Source: Comamonadaceae bacterium
GTDB taxonomy: Bacteria > Pseudomonadota > Gammaproteobacteria > Burkholderiales > Burkholderiaceae
DNA length: 15,065 nt
Assembly (NCBI GenBank): GCA_947377705.1
Contig: CANCGU010000041.1
Span: 1-15,065 of the forward strand
Reading direction: 5' to 3'
Position 1 is the stretch's first letter. Every line of letters starts with the position of its first letter. The notes under the pieces are model-generated. The model had not been told where the DNA came from and did no database searches. It saw only the letters and a list, made by a program, of their open reading frames with translations. Below, in pieces: positions 1 through 7,220 of this stretch. The position numbers and the translations under genes are program-made.

Positions 1-24
1 CCTGCTGCACCGGCTAAAAAGTAA
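1..24 (+). CDS. 3' end of an unidentified upstream gene
   Basis: The first frame reads Pro-Ala-Ala-Pro-Ala-Lys-Lys then TAA at 22-24. An Ala/Pro/Lys-rich tail ending 22 bases before a strong intrinsic terminator on the same strand fits the end of a real gene that starts outside the window. Seven residues cannot identify it. A second frame stays open to TGA at 57-59, but that stop lies inside the terminator stem, so it is less likely. Confidence 0.4.
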   Translation, partial: PAAPAKK

Positions 25-46
25 TCCTCACAGCTTCGCTGTTATC

Positions 47-76
47 GGGCCGCACTGAGAAGTGTCGGCCCTTTTT
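47..76 (+). terminator. Rho-independent terminator
   Basis: GGGCCG-CACT (47-56) pairs with AGTG-T-CGGCCC (61-71) around a GAGA tetraloop with one bulged T, followed directly by TTTTT (72-76). This GC-rich stem plus U-tract is a textbook intrinsic terminator. It presumably ends the transcript of the gene stopping at 24. A smaller hairpin, ACAGC-TTC-GCTGT (30-42), sits just before it. fdhD starts only 19 bases after the T-tract. Confidence 0.88.
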
Positions 77-95
77 GTTGTAGCCTTGTCAGCTT

Positions 96-983
96 ATGTC
101 TATCGCATCTTCTACCTCTAACGCGCTGCCCCATCTCACCCAAGCCCAAGCCGAACTGACCCGTCATATTGATGTGGTCAACGAGCATGGTGTGCACGAG
201 CAGGTGTCTATCCCCGCTGAGCGCGCGCTGACGATGTATGTGGACAAACGCGAAATTGTCACGCTGATGACCTTGGGTGCGCATCCAGAGCTGTTGGTGT
301 TGGGCTATTTGCGCAATCAACGTTTGGTGGGCGATGTGCGTGAGGTCGAATCCATCACGGTCGATTGGGAGGCAGGCGAAGACGGCGCAGGCGCTGCGGC
401 TGTCAAAACGAGACACGGCATTACCGATATTGCCGCGCGCACTGAAAAGCGGGTGGTCACCACGGGTTGCGGACAGGGCAGTGTGTTTGGTGACTTGATG
501 GGCGAGATCGACACCTTGGTGCTGCCTGAGGCACGCATCAGCCAAGCGCGTTTGTACGGTGTGCTCAACGCCATTCGTTTGCAAGAGTCCACCTACAAGT
601 CTGCTGGCTCGGTGCACGGTTGTGCGTTGTTCAATGGTGAGCACATGCAAATTTTTGTGGAAGACGTAGGCCGCCATAACGCCATCGACACCATCGCAGG
701 ATGGATGTGGATGAACGGTGTGGTTGCCGATGCCGATTCGATTTTTTACACCACCGGTCGCTTGACCAGCGAGATGGTGATGAAGTCTGCGCAAATGGGC
801 GTGGCTGTGGTGGTGTCGCGCAGTGGTATTACGCAAATGGGCTATGACTTGGCCACACGTTTGCAGCTGTGCACCATTGGCCGGGCAACCAACAAACACT
901 TTCTTTGTTACACCGAGCGTGAGCGTTTGCAGATGGACTCGTCATTGGCGATTGGCGGCGTACGCAAGGTGGCGCAAGCATGA
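96..983 (+). CDS. fdhD: Formate dehydrogenase accessory sulfurtransferase FdhD
   Basis: FdhD proteins carry sulfur from a cysteine desulfurase to the bis-MGD molybdenum cofactor of formate dehydrogenase, in the cytoplasm; without this the enzyme is inactive. This protein has 295 residues, close to the family norm. Family signatures are visible: TTGCGQGS (122-129), SVHGCALF around 172-179, FVEDVGRHNAID (187-198) and TTGRLTSEMVMKSAQMG (219-235). E. coli FdhD has a CxxC pair at the catalytic loop (GCGVCG, Cys121 and Cys124). Here only the first cysteine is kept (Cys125) and the second position is Gly128. No clear Shine-Dalgarno precedes the ATG, and an in-frame later start is possible. The stop overlaps the next start (ATGA, 980-983). 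No formate dehydrogenase subunit gene lies in this window. Confidence 0.93.
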   Translation: MSIASSTSNALPHLTQAQAELTRHIDVVNEHGVHEQVSIPAERALTMYVDKREIVTLMTLGAHPELLVLGYLRNQRLVGDVREVESITVDWEAGEDGAGAAAVKTRHGITDIAARTEKRVVTTGCGQGSVFGDLMGEIDTLVLPEARISQARLYGVLNAIRLQESTYKSAGSVHGCALFNGEHMQIFVEDVGRHNAIDTIAGWMWMNGVVADADSIFYTTGRLTSEMVMKSAQMGVAVVVSRSGITQMGYDLATRLQLCTIGRATNKHFLCYTERERLQMDSSLAIGGVRKVAQA

Positions 984-3631
984 GCGAACGCACGCAAGAT
1001 GCGTCCACGCATGACGCAGGGCAAGCGCTTGGTGCGGTGGCTGCACCTGCAGGCGTCAAACAAACAGGTGTGACATGGTGGACGCAAGCCTGGCGCACAC
1101 TCTGGCGCGATGCCCGCGCAGGTGAGTTGCGCTTGCTGGTGGTGGCTGTGGCGCTGGGTGTGGCCGCACTCAGCTCGGTGAGTTTTTTGGCCGACCGTTT
1201 GAATGGCGGTTTGCAACGCGATGCCCGCCAACTCTTGGGCGGCGATGTGGTGGTGGTGAGCGACCAAGCCACGCCCGCGCACATCTTGCAACGCGCCAAA
1301 GCGGATGGCTTGCAGGGGGTGACCACCTTGAGCTTCCCCACCATGGCGCGCGGCCAAACGCAAAACGGTCTGGAGAGCAACAGTCGTTTGGTGGCGCTCA
1401 AAGCCGCCGATGCAGGCTACCCATTGCGCGGCCAACTCAAAGTGGCCAGCAGTTTGGCACAGGTCGAAGTTGCCGAGAAAACCACCCTCATCCCCAACCG
1501 CGGTGAGGTCTGGGTGGAACCCGCAGGCTTAGAAGCGTTGGGCTTGGATGTGGGCGACAGCGTGTGGTTAGGCAACAGTCGCTTGCGCATCAGCCGCGTG
1601 CTGGTGCATGAGCCAGACCGTGGTGCCGGCTTCATGAACTTTGCGCCGCGCGTGTTGATGAACAGCGCCGACCTAGCTGCCACGGCGCTGATTCAACCTG
1701 CCAGTCGTGTGACATGGCGTTATGCCGTGGTCGGGCCAAATGCCGCGAGTCAAATTTTTTTAGCCTGGGCAGAAGCCGAGAGTAAAAAGCCAGAGGTGCG
1801 TGGGGTGCGTGTGGAATCGCTCGAAGCAGGTCGACCCGAGATGCGTCAAACCTTGGACCGTGCGGGCAAGTTCTTAAACTTGGTCGCCTTGTTGGCTGCC
1901 TTGCTCAGCGCCGTGGCGGTGGCGTTGGCTGCACGCGGGTTCGCCGCACGCCATTTGGATGACTGCGCCATGTTGCGCGTGTTGGGCCTGAGCCAACGCC
2001 ACATTGCCTTGTCGTACACCGCCGAGTTTGTGTGGGTGGGTACCTTTGCCAGCGTGTTGGGCTTGGCCTTGGGCTATGCCGTGCATTTGGTGTTCGTGGC
2101 TTTGCTCAAAGGTTTGGTCGAAACCGCGTTGCCTGCCCCCAGCGTATGGCCCGTGGTGTATGGCTTGGGGACAGGCCTGACCTTGTTGCTGGCCTTTGGT
2201 TTGCCACCCGTGCTGCAACTCGCCAGCGTGCCCGCACTTCGCGTGATGCGCCGCGATGTGGGCGAACTCAAAGCCACCACCCTGAGTGTGTGGGCTTTGG
2301 GGCTCACAGGTTTTTCGGTGTTGTTGATTGCGGTCAGCCGTGATTTGAAACTCGGCCTCATGGTGGTGGGCGGCTTTGCAGGTGCAGTGCTGTTGTTTGC
2401 TGGCATGGCGTGGTTGGCTGTGCAAGTGTTGCGCCGCAGCGTGGTGGAGGGCAGTGCGCCGCCATGGCTGATGCTGGCCACGCGACAGGTGAGTGCGCGC
2501 CCCGTGTATGCGATGGTGCAGGTCAGTGCGCTTGCCGTTGGCTTGCTGGCCTTGGCCTTGTTGGTGCTGCTGCGCACGGATCTGATTAGCAGTTGGCGAA
2601 ATGCCACACCGGCGAATGCACCGAATCGTTTTGTCATCAACATTCAGCCAAGCCAGGCCGAACCGTTTTTGCAAACTTTGCGTGAAGCCGGGGTGAACAA
2701 GCTCGATTGGTACCCCATGATTCGCGCGCGATTGGTCGCGGTGAACGACAACACCGTCACGCCCGACAGCTACACCGAAGAACGCGCCCAACGATTGGTG
2801 GACCGCGAGTTCAACGTGTCGTTCAGTGCCGATCAACCCGAACACAACACCGTCGTTGTGGGCGCATGGCAAGCCGAAGAAGCCAATGCCCTGAGCATCG
2901 AGGAAGGCATTGCCAAAACCTTGAAGCTCAAGTTGGGCGACAAGCTGCGCTTTGACATGGCCGGTGTGCTGCACGAAGCACGCATCACCTCGGTGCGTCG
3001 TGTGGACTGGACGTCCATGCGTGCCAACTTTTTTGTGATGTATCCCGTCAGTCACATGACCACCGGGGCGGGCTTTGATGTGCCCACCACCTACATTGCC
3101 GCGTTTCGTGCGCCGCAACGAATGGCTGCGACAGACAAGTCCTCGCCCACATTCGACAACCAACTCATCAACCGTTTTCCCAACGTCACCAGTGTGGACA
3201 TGGGAGCGACTTTGAACCAAGTGCAAAGCGTGCTCGGCCAAGTGGTGAGTGCCGTGGAATTTTTGTTCTTGTTCACTTTGGCGGCTGGCCTCGTCGTATT
3301 GTTTGCGGCAGTGACCGCCACACGCGAAGAACGTGCGCGTGAATATGCGGTGTTGCGTGCACTGGGCGCGTCGAACCAATTGCTGGCGAATGTGCAACGT
3401 GCTGAGTTGGCCGGCATCGGCGCACTGGCGGGTTTGCTCGCCACCTGTGTGGCCATGGCCATGGGTTGGGGCTTGGCCCGATTTGCGTTTGAGTTTGAAT
3501 GGACCGCCAGTGCGTGGACGCCTTTGTTAGGCGCGGTGGTGGGGGCGTTGTTGGCCTTGGCTGCAGGCTGGTGGGGTCTGCGCGATGTCCTGCGCCGCCC
3601 TGTGGTGCAGACCTTGCGACAGGCGTCATGA
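980..3631 (+). CDS. FtsX/YbbP-family ABC transporter permease
   Basis: An inner-membrane protein of 883 residues with the layout of the YbbP/FtsX (MacB-like) permeases. One TM helix near 50-70 is followed by a large extracytoplasmic region (about 75-295). A block of TM helices follows at roughly 298-320, 350-378, 393-415, 434-452, 459-483 and 510-532. A second soluble region (535-755) precedes three more helices near 757-779, 808-835 and 845-867. The cytoplasmic motifs around ARHLDDCAMLRVLGLS (323-338) and TREERAREYAVLRALGAS (781-798) are the FtsX-domain signatures that contact the ATPase. Known relatives pair with a YbbA/LolD-like ATPase and act on lipids, lipoproteins or envelope substrates; no such ATPase is in the window. 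The start is supported by AAGGTGG (966-972) and the ATGA overlap with fdhD. The substrate is unknown. Confidence 0.88.
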   Translation: MSERTQDASTHDAGQALGAVAAPAGVKQTGVTWWTQAWRTLWRDARAGELRLLVVAVALGVAALSSVSFLADRLNGGLQRDARQLLGGDVVVVSDQATPAHILQRAKADGLQGVTTLSFPTMARGQTQNGLESNSRLVALKAADAGYPLRGQLKVASSLAQVEVAEKTTLIPNRGEVWVEPAGLEALGLDVGDSVWLGNSRLRISRVLVHEPDRGAGFMNFAPRVLMNSADLAATALIQPASRVTWRYAVVGPNAASQIFLAWAEAESKKPEVRGVRVESLEAGRPEMRQTLDRAGKFLNLVALLAALLSAVAVALAARGFAARHLDDCAMLRVLGLSQRHIALSYTAEFVWVGTFASVLGLALGYAVHLVFVALLKGLVETALPAPSVWPVVYGLGTGLTLLLAFGLPPVLQLASVPALRVMRRDVGELKATTLSVWALGLTGFSVLLIAVSRDLKLGLMVVGGFAGAVLLFAGMAWLAVQVLRRSVVEGSAPPWLMLATRQVSARPVYAMVQVSALAVGLLALALLVLLRTDLISSWRNATPANAPNRFVINIQPSQAEPFLQTLREAGVNKLDWYPMIRARLVAVNDNTVTPDSYTEERAQRLVDREFNVSFSADQPEHNTVVVGAWQAEEANALSIEEGIAKTLKLKLGDKLRFDMAGVLHEARITSVRRVDWTSMRANFFVMYPVSHMTTGAGFDVPTTYIAAFRAPQRMAATDKSSPTFDNQLINRFPNVTSVDMGATLNQVQSVLGQVVSAVEFLFLFTLAAGLVVLFAAVTATREERAREYAVLRALGASNQLLANVQRAELAGIGALAGLLATCVAMAMGWGLARFAFEFEWTASAWTPLLGAVVGALLALAAGWWGLRDVLRRPVVQTLRQAS

Positions 3632-4341
3632 CTGCGGTGGCGATGACGCCTCAGCAGTTTGTGCTCGCGGTCCAAAGCACCCTCACGCCTTTGGCTGATG
3701 AGGCAAGAGCTGAGGCCATGAAGGCCTACCTGCTCAACCAATTTGAGTTCTTGGGTTTGCCAGCGCCCGTGCGCCGTGCAGCGGTGAAGGGCATTGGCAA
3801 AGTGCAGTGGCAACGCGCAGATGATTTGCTGACCGCTGCCAAACTGTTATGGCAAAAGCCCGAGCGTGAATACCGCTACACCGCCGTGGACTTGCTGCGT
3901 CAACACAGCGCCCAGTTAAGCGTGAACGACCTGCCCGCGTTGCAAGCCTTGCTGCTGCGTGATGCATGGTGGGAAACCGTGGATGGTCTAAGTGTCGTCA
4001 TCGCCGAGGTGATGCGCGCAGCGGTACAGCAAAAACCAGATTCAGCCAAGGTCATGGATGCCTGGCTGACGCACACGAGCTTTTGGGTGCGCCGCTCAGC
4101 CATGTTGCATCAACTGGGCTGGCGCTTAGACACCGACACGACGCGCTTGTTTGGCTTTGCGCAACAACTGGCCGATGAGAAAGAATTTTTCATCCGCAAA
4201 GCCATCGGCTGGGCATTGCGCGACTACGCGCGCTGGAATCCTCAAGCCGTGACTGGATTTTTGGTGCAACACCGCACACGCCTGTCAGGGCTGACCGTGC
4301 GCGAAGCTGCCAAACATTTGACGGCTGAGGTCTTGGTTTAA
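3628..4341 (+). CDS. AlkD-like DNA alkylation repair glycosylase
   Basis: A 237-residue all-helical HEAT-like repeat protein of the AlkC/AlkD family. Family members excise N3- and N7-alkylated purines without flipping the base. The catalytic surface of Bacillus cereus AlkD (Trp109, Asp113, Arg148, Trp187) has visible counterparts: DAWWETVD (112-119) gives Trp115 and Asp119; FWVRRSAMLHQL (152-163) gives Arg155 or Arg156; and FFIRKAIGWALRDYA (187-201) gives Trp195. The reading frame is open back to 3499, but the ATG at 3628 overlaps the permease stop as ATGA, gives the family length, and begins just before the first repeat, so it is preferred. The Shine-Dalgarno is weak (ACAGG), so translation probably depends on coupling to the permease. 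The stop at 4339-4341 overlaps the stop of the convergent tarD-like gene. Confidence 0.9.
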   Translation: MTAVAMTPQQFVLAVQSTLTPLADEARAEAMKAYLLNQFEFLGLPAPVRRAAVKGIGKVQWQRADDLLTAAKLLWQKPEREYRYTAVDLLRQHSAQLSVNDLPALQALLLRDAWWETVDGLSVVIAEVMRAAVQQKPDSAKVMDAWLTHTSFWVRRSAMLHQLGWRLDTDTTRLFGFAQQLADEKEFFIRKAIGWALRDYARWNPQAVTGFLVQHRTRLSGLTVREAAKHLTAEVLV

Positions 4342-5504
4342 GAAGCCAAAGCCCGCATCTCGGCAATCAAATCAGACTTGCCTTCAAACCCAATGCCGGG
4401 CAGGGCAGGTAAGTCGACATAACCGTTGTTGACTTTCACACCATCTGGGAAGCCCCCGTAAGGTTGGAACAGGTCTGGGTAACTTTCATTGCCACCTAAA
4501 CCAAGGCCTGCGGCGATGGCCAGCGACATTTGATGGCCGCCATGCGGAATGCAACGTTTGGGAGACCAGCCGTGTTCTTTGAGCATCTCCAAGGTGCGCA
4601 AATACTCCACCAAACCATAGCTCAGTGCGCAATCAAATTGCAACCAGTCACGGTCAGGGCGCATGCCGCCGTGACGAATCAAGTTGCGTGCATCTTGCAT
4701 GGAGAACAAGTTTTCACCGGTGGCCATGGAGCCTGCGTAGACCTCACCCAGTCGGGCTTGCAGTTCATAGTCCAGTGGGTCGCCCGCTTCTTCATACCAA
4801 AACAACGGGTATTGGGACAGCGCACGGCCATACGCGATGGCTGTTTCGAGATCGAATCGACCATTGGCATCGACGGCCAATTGCTGGCCTGGGCCGAGGA
4901 TTTTCAAAACAGACTCAATGCGTGTGCAATCGTCGGCCAAACTCGCGCCACCAATTTTCATTTTCACGACAGAGTAGCCACGCTCTAAATAGCTGGTCAT
5001 TTCACGTTGCAAACCTTCCACGCCTTTGCCCGGGTAGTAATAGCCGCCAGCAGCATACACAAAGACGCGGGGGTTGGCGGTGCCGTCACCGTATTGTTCG
5101 GCGAGTAGTTGGTACAACGGTTTTTCTGCAATTTTTGCAACAGCATCCCAGACAGCCATGTCAATGGTTCCCACGGCCACCGAGCGCTCACCGTGGCCAC
5201 CGGGTTTTTCGTTGATCATCATCTGCGCCCAAATCTTGTGAGGGTCGAGGTTGTCACCGGTGACATTCAGCAGCGAAGCTTGATCTGCTTCAAGAAGGCG
5301 TGGCAAGAAACGATCACGAATGAGACCGCCTTGGCCGTAACGGCCGTTGGAGTTGAAACCGTAGCCGATCACAGGTTTGCCATCGCGGATGACATCGGTG
5401 ACGACAGCCACCAGGCTGAGCGTCATCTTGGAGAAGTCAATGTAGGCGTTGCGAATGTCCGATTTGATGGGACGTGTGGACTCGAGGATGTTGACGATTT
5501 TCAT
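4338..5504 (-). CDS. tarD: D-tartrate dehydratase (TarD-type, enolase superfamily)
   Basis: This 388-residue protein belongs to the mandelate racemase/muconate lactonizing group and, from memory, matches Bradyrhizobium japonicum D-tartrate dehydratase nearly end to end. Shared stretches include RNAYIDFSKMT (18-28), NSNGRYGQGG (51-60), YAAGGYYYPGKG (150-161) and GLGLGGNESYPD (333-344). Catalytic features are present: the KxK motif Lys181-Met-Lys183; metal ligands Asp212 (VDANGRF), Glu238 or Glu239 (WYEEAGDP) and Glu264 (ATGENL); Asp291; and the general-acid region PHGGH with His321/His324. TarD converts D-tartrate to oxaloacetate by Mg-dependent dehydration. The frame stays open upstream to 5609, but the ATG at 5504 gives the family N-terminus. 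It is the last gene of the operon, 22 bases after the SDR stop, with no clear Shine-Dalgarno. Specificity for D-tartrate rather than a related acid is inferred. Confidence 0.87.
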   Translation of the reverse strand: MKIVNILESTRPIKSDIRNAYIDFSKMTLSLVAVVTDVIRDGKPVIGYGFNSNGRYGQGGLIRDRFLPRLLEADQASLLNVTGDNLDPHKIWAQMMINEKPGGHGERSVAVGTIDMAVWDAVAKIAEKPLYQLLAEQYGDGTANPRVFVYAAGGYYYPGKGVEGLQREMTSYLERGYSVVKMKIGGASLADDCTRIESVLKILGPGQQLAVDANGRFDLETAIAYGRALSQYPLFWYEEAGDPLDYELQARLGEVYAGSMATGENLFSMQDARNLIRHGGMRPDRDWLQFDCALSYGLVEYLRTLEMLKEHGWSPKRCIPHGGHQMSLAIAAGLGLGGNESYPDLFQPYGGFPDGVKVNNGYVDLPALPGIGFEGKSDLIAEMRALAS

Positions 5505-5526
5505 AAATGGATGTCGAAGACTTTGT

Positions 5527-6237
5527 TTATTGAGGCAGAGATGCACCGCCACAAATGGCGATGTCTTGTCCGGTGATGGCTGCGGCTGCGGGAGAGAGCA
5601 AAAATGCAACCAGCTCGGCGATTTCTTTTGGCTGAATGAGGCGTCCTAATGGCGGGAGTCTGGGCGCGCTGGTCGCGCGGGCAGGGTCTGACAACATCGT
5701 GGTTTGTGTTGCCGCAGGTGACACCACATTGACGGTGACACCGGCACAAGCCACCTCACTTGCCCAACTGCGTGCCAATGCAATCAACGCGGCTTTTGTG
5801 GCGGCATATTGGCTGCGTCCAGGCATGCCTTGGGCCACGCGACTGCCAATGAAGACAACACGCCCCTGCTTGTGATTCACCATGTGAGGAATCAACACAT
5901 TGGCCAAGCTGATGGCTGCCTGTGTGTGGATTCGCCACATCAATTCACCGTTCATCGGGTCAAGCTCGCCCAAACGACCGACACGCAAAACACCTGCTGC
6001 ATGCACGAAGGCGTTGATCTCTTTCAGCTCATGGGCCATCGCCATGATGGCTGAGTGATCTGACAAATCCACTTGCACCGCTTTCAGATGCGGGTTGTGG
6101 AGGGTGGGCGGCGCCATGTCCAGACCCACGACTCGCCACCCATTCAGAAGCAAATGTTCAGCGATGCATTGACCAATGCCTGAACTGCTGCCAGTGACCA
6201 CTGCACAGGGACGGTGTGTAGAGGCGTCATTCGACAC
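5527..6237 (-). CDS. Short-chain dehydrogenase/reductase (SDR)
   Basis: A 236-residue classical SDR with a Rossmann fold. It has the cofactor-binding TGSSSGIG (15-22), an Asp-Leu adenine-pocket motif (VDLSD, 56-60), HAAG (79-82) in place of NNAG, catalytic Ser132, YAATK (Tyr144 to Lys148) and the C-terminal GQDIAICGGASLP (223-235). The tetrad asparagine seems replaced by His104 (MWRIHTQAA). The gene begins with GTG, supported by GAAGG at 6246-6250, and overlaps the Bug gene by 11 bases, implying translational coupling. Its place between a carboxylate receptor and a tartrate dehydratase suggests oxidation of a hydroxy-acid or reduction of a keto-acid in the same pathway. The actual substrate and the choice of NAD or NADP cannot be read with confidence. 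Confidence 0.88.
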   Translation of the reverse strand: MSNDASTHRPCAVVTGSSSGIGQCIAEHLLLNGWRVVGLDMAPPTLHNPHLKAVQVDLSDHSAIMAMAHELKEINAFVHAAGVLRVGRLGELDPMNGELMWRIHTQAAISLANVLIPHMVNHKQGRVVFIGSRVAQGMPGRSQYAATKAALIALARSWASEVACAGVTVNVVSPAATQTTMLSDPARATSAPRLPPLGRLIQPKEIAELVAFLLSPAAAAITGQDIAICGGASLPQ

Positions 6238-7192
6238 GAATGTTGCCTTCTGTGATGATTTTTTGAGCGCGATTCATATCGTTGGTTTGAAACTTCACGA
6301 AGTCTTCCACGCTTCCGCCATTGATCAGCAAACCTTGTTGTGTGAATTTTTCGCGCACCTCGGGGGAGAGGGCTTTGTTCACTTCTTCGTTCAAACGTGT
6401 CTTGATGTCTGCAGGCAACTTTGCAGGTGCCCACAGGCCGTACCAGCTGTAAAACTCATAGCCAGGAATGGTTTCAGACACGGTGGGGACGTCTGGCAAA
6501 TTCGGTGTTCGCGTGGCCGAAGTCACTGCAATCACGCGCAGCATGCCGCTCTTGTGGTACTGAAGTGATCCCAGAATTGGATCAATGAACCCATCGATCT
6601 GACCGCCGACCAAGTCTTGGAACGCAGGGGCTGTGCCTTTGTAGGGCACGACGGTGTAGTCCATACCGCCGACGCGTTTCAGTAGCTCGGTGGAGAGATG
6701 ACCAGCAGAGCCAATCGAACCGACGGCGAATGTCATTTTTCCTGGGTTGGCCTTGGCGTAGCTGATCAGTGACTTCACATCGGTGATGGGCAAGTTCTTA
6801 TTGATCGCAACAGACAGCGGCGCTTTGGCAACCAAGGCCACCGGTGCAAAGTCTTTCACCACAGAGTAGGGCACCTGCTTCATGGTCATCGGTGCCGTGG
6901 TGAAAGTCGAGGCGTTGAACAACAAGGTGTAGCCATCGGCAGGTGCTTTGGCCACGGCGTCGGCACCAATGGTTCCGTTGCCACCGGGTTTGTTTTCGAC
7001 GACAAACGGTTGCCCCATTTGCTCGCTGAGTTTTTGTGCCACGGTGCGCCCCAAAGTGTCCAGCGTTCCTCCGGGTGGAAAGGGAATGATGACGCGCACG
7101 GCGCGTGTGGGATAGCTCTGTGCAAAACAACTGCCAAAGGCCGTCAACGCCAAACTGGCCAGCGCCACGCGTAAAAAAGTGTTTCTTTTCAT
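6227..7192 (-). CDS. Bug-family (TctC-type) periplasmic solute receptor
   Basis: A 321-residue periplasmic binding protein of the tripartite tricarboxylate transporter receptor family. A Sec signal peptide is visible: basic MKRN, a hydrophobic stretch 7-20, and likely cleavage after FA (about residue 24) before QSYPTRAVRVIIPF. Family motifs follow: PFPPGGTLDTLGR (37-49), VENKPGGNGTIGAD (65-78), ADGYTLL (85-91) and VVPYKGTAPAFQDLVGGQID. Bug proteins usually bind carboxylates, amino acids or other small organic acids. The genome partners TctA and TctB are absent from this window, so it is either an orphan receptor that shares a transporter or acts in sensing. AGGAG (7199-7203) gives a clear start, 28 bases after the lyase stop. 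The operon context suggests a tartrate-like ligand, which is inference. Confidence 0.93.
   Translation of the reverse strand: MKRNTFLRVALASLALTAFGSCFAQSYPTRAVRVIIPFPPGGTLDTLGRTVAQKLSEQMGQPFVVENKPGGNGTIGADAVAKAPADGYTLLFNASTFTTAPMTMKQVPYSVVKDFAPVALVAKAPLSVAINKNLPITDVKSLISYAKANPGKMTFAVGSIGSAGHLSTELLKRVGGMDYTVVPYKGTAPAFQDLVGGQIDGFIDPILGSLQYHKSGMLRVIAVTSATRTPNLPDVPTVSETIPGYEFYSWYGLWAPAKLPADIKTRLNEEVNKALSPEVREKFTQQGLLINGGSVEDFVKFQTNDMNRAQKIITEGNIRVE
6246..6250 (-). promoter_or_regulatory. Ribosome binding site of the SDR gene
   Basis: On the minus strand GAAGG lies 8 bases before the GTG at 6237, inside the last codons of the Bug gene. It decides the GTG start, since the next in-frame ATG would remove the beginning of the Rossmann fold. 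Confidence 0.55.
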
Positions 7193-7220
7193 GTGTGTCT
7201 CCTGAGAGTGGTTCTACGAA

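Noticed and set aside
42..899. Long open frame on the minus strand opposite fdhD (285 codons)
   Set aside because: His- and Gln-rich antisense translation with no recognisable domain, lying fully over a clearly recognised gene; a composition shadow.
1874..3397. Very long open frame (507 codons) on the minus strand opposite the permease
   Set aside because: The translation is low-complexity His/Gln/Gly-rich, as expected opposite GC-rich membrane-protein codons; the + strand frame shows TM helices and FtsX motifs.
3499..3627. N-terminal extension of the AlkD-like protein
   Set aside because: It lies within the permease gene and gives an unrelated Arg/Gly-rich leader; the ATGA overlap at 3628 is the natural start.
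5505..5609. N-terminal extension of the tarD-like gene from an upstream ATG
   Set aside because: It would overlap the SDR gene by over 80 bases, and the enzyme family begins at MKIVNI-type sequence, at 5504.
7125..7137. Lipobox at Gly-Ser-Cys in the Bug receptor signal peptide
   Set aside because: The residue three places before the cysteine is Phe rather than Leu/Val/Ile, and a normal Sec cleavage site (FA before QS) follows, as in most Bug proteins.
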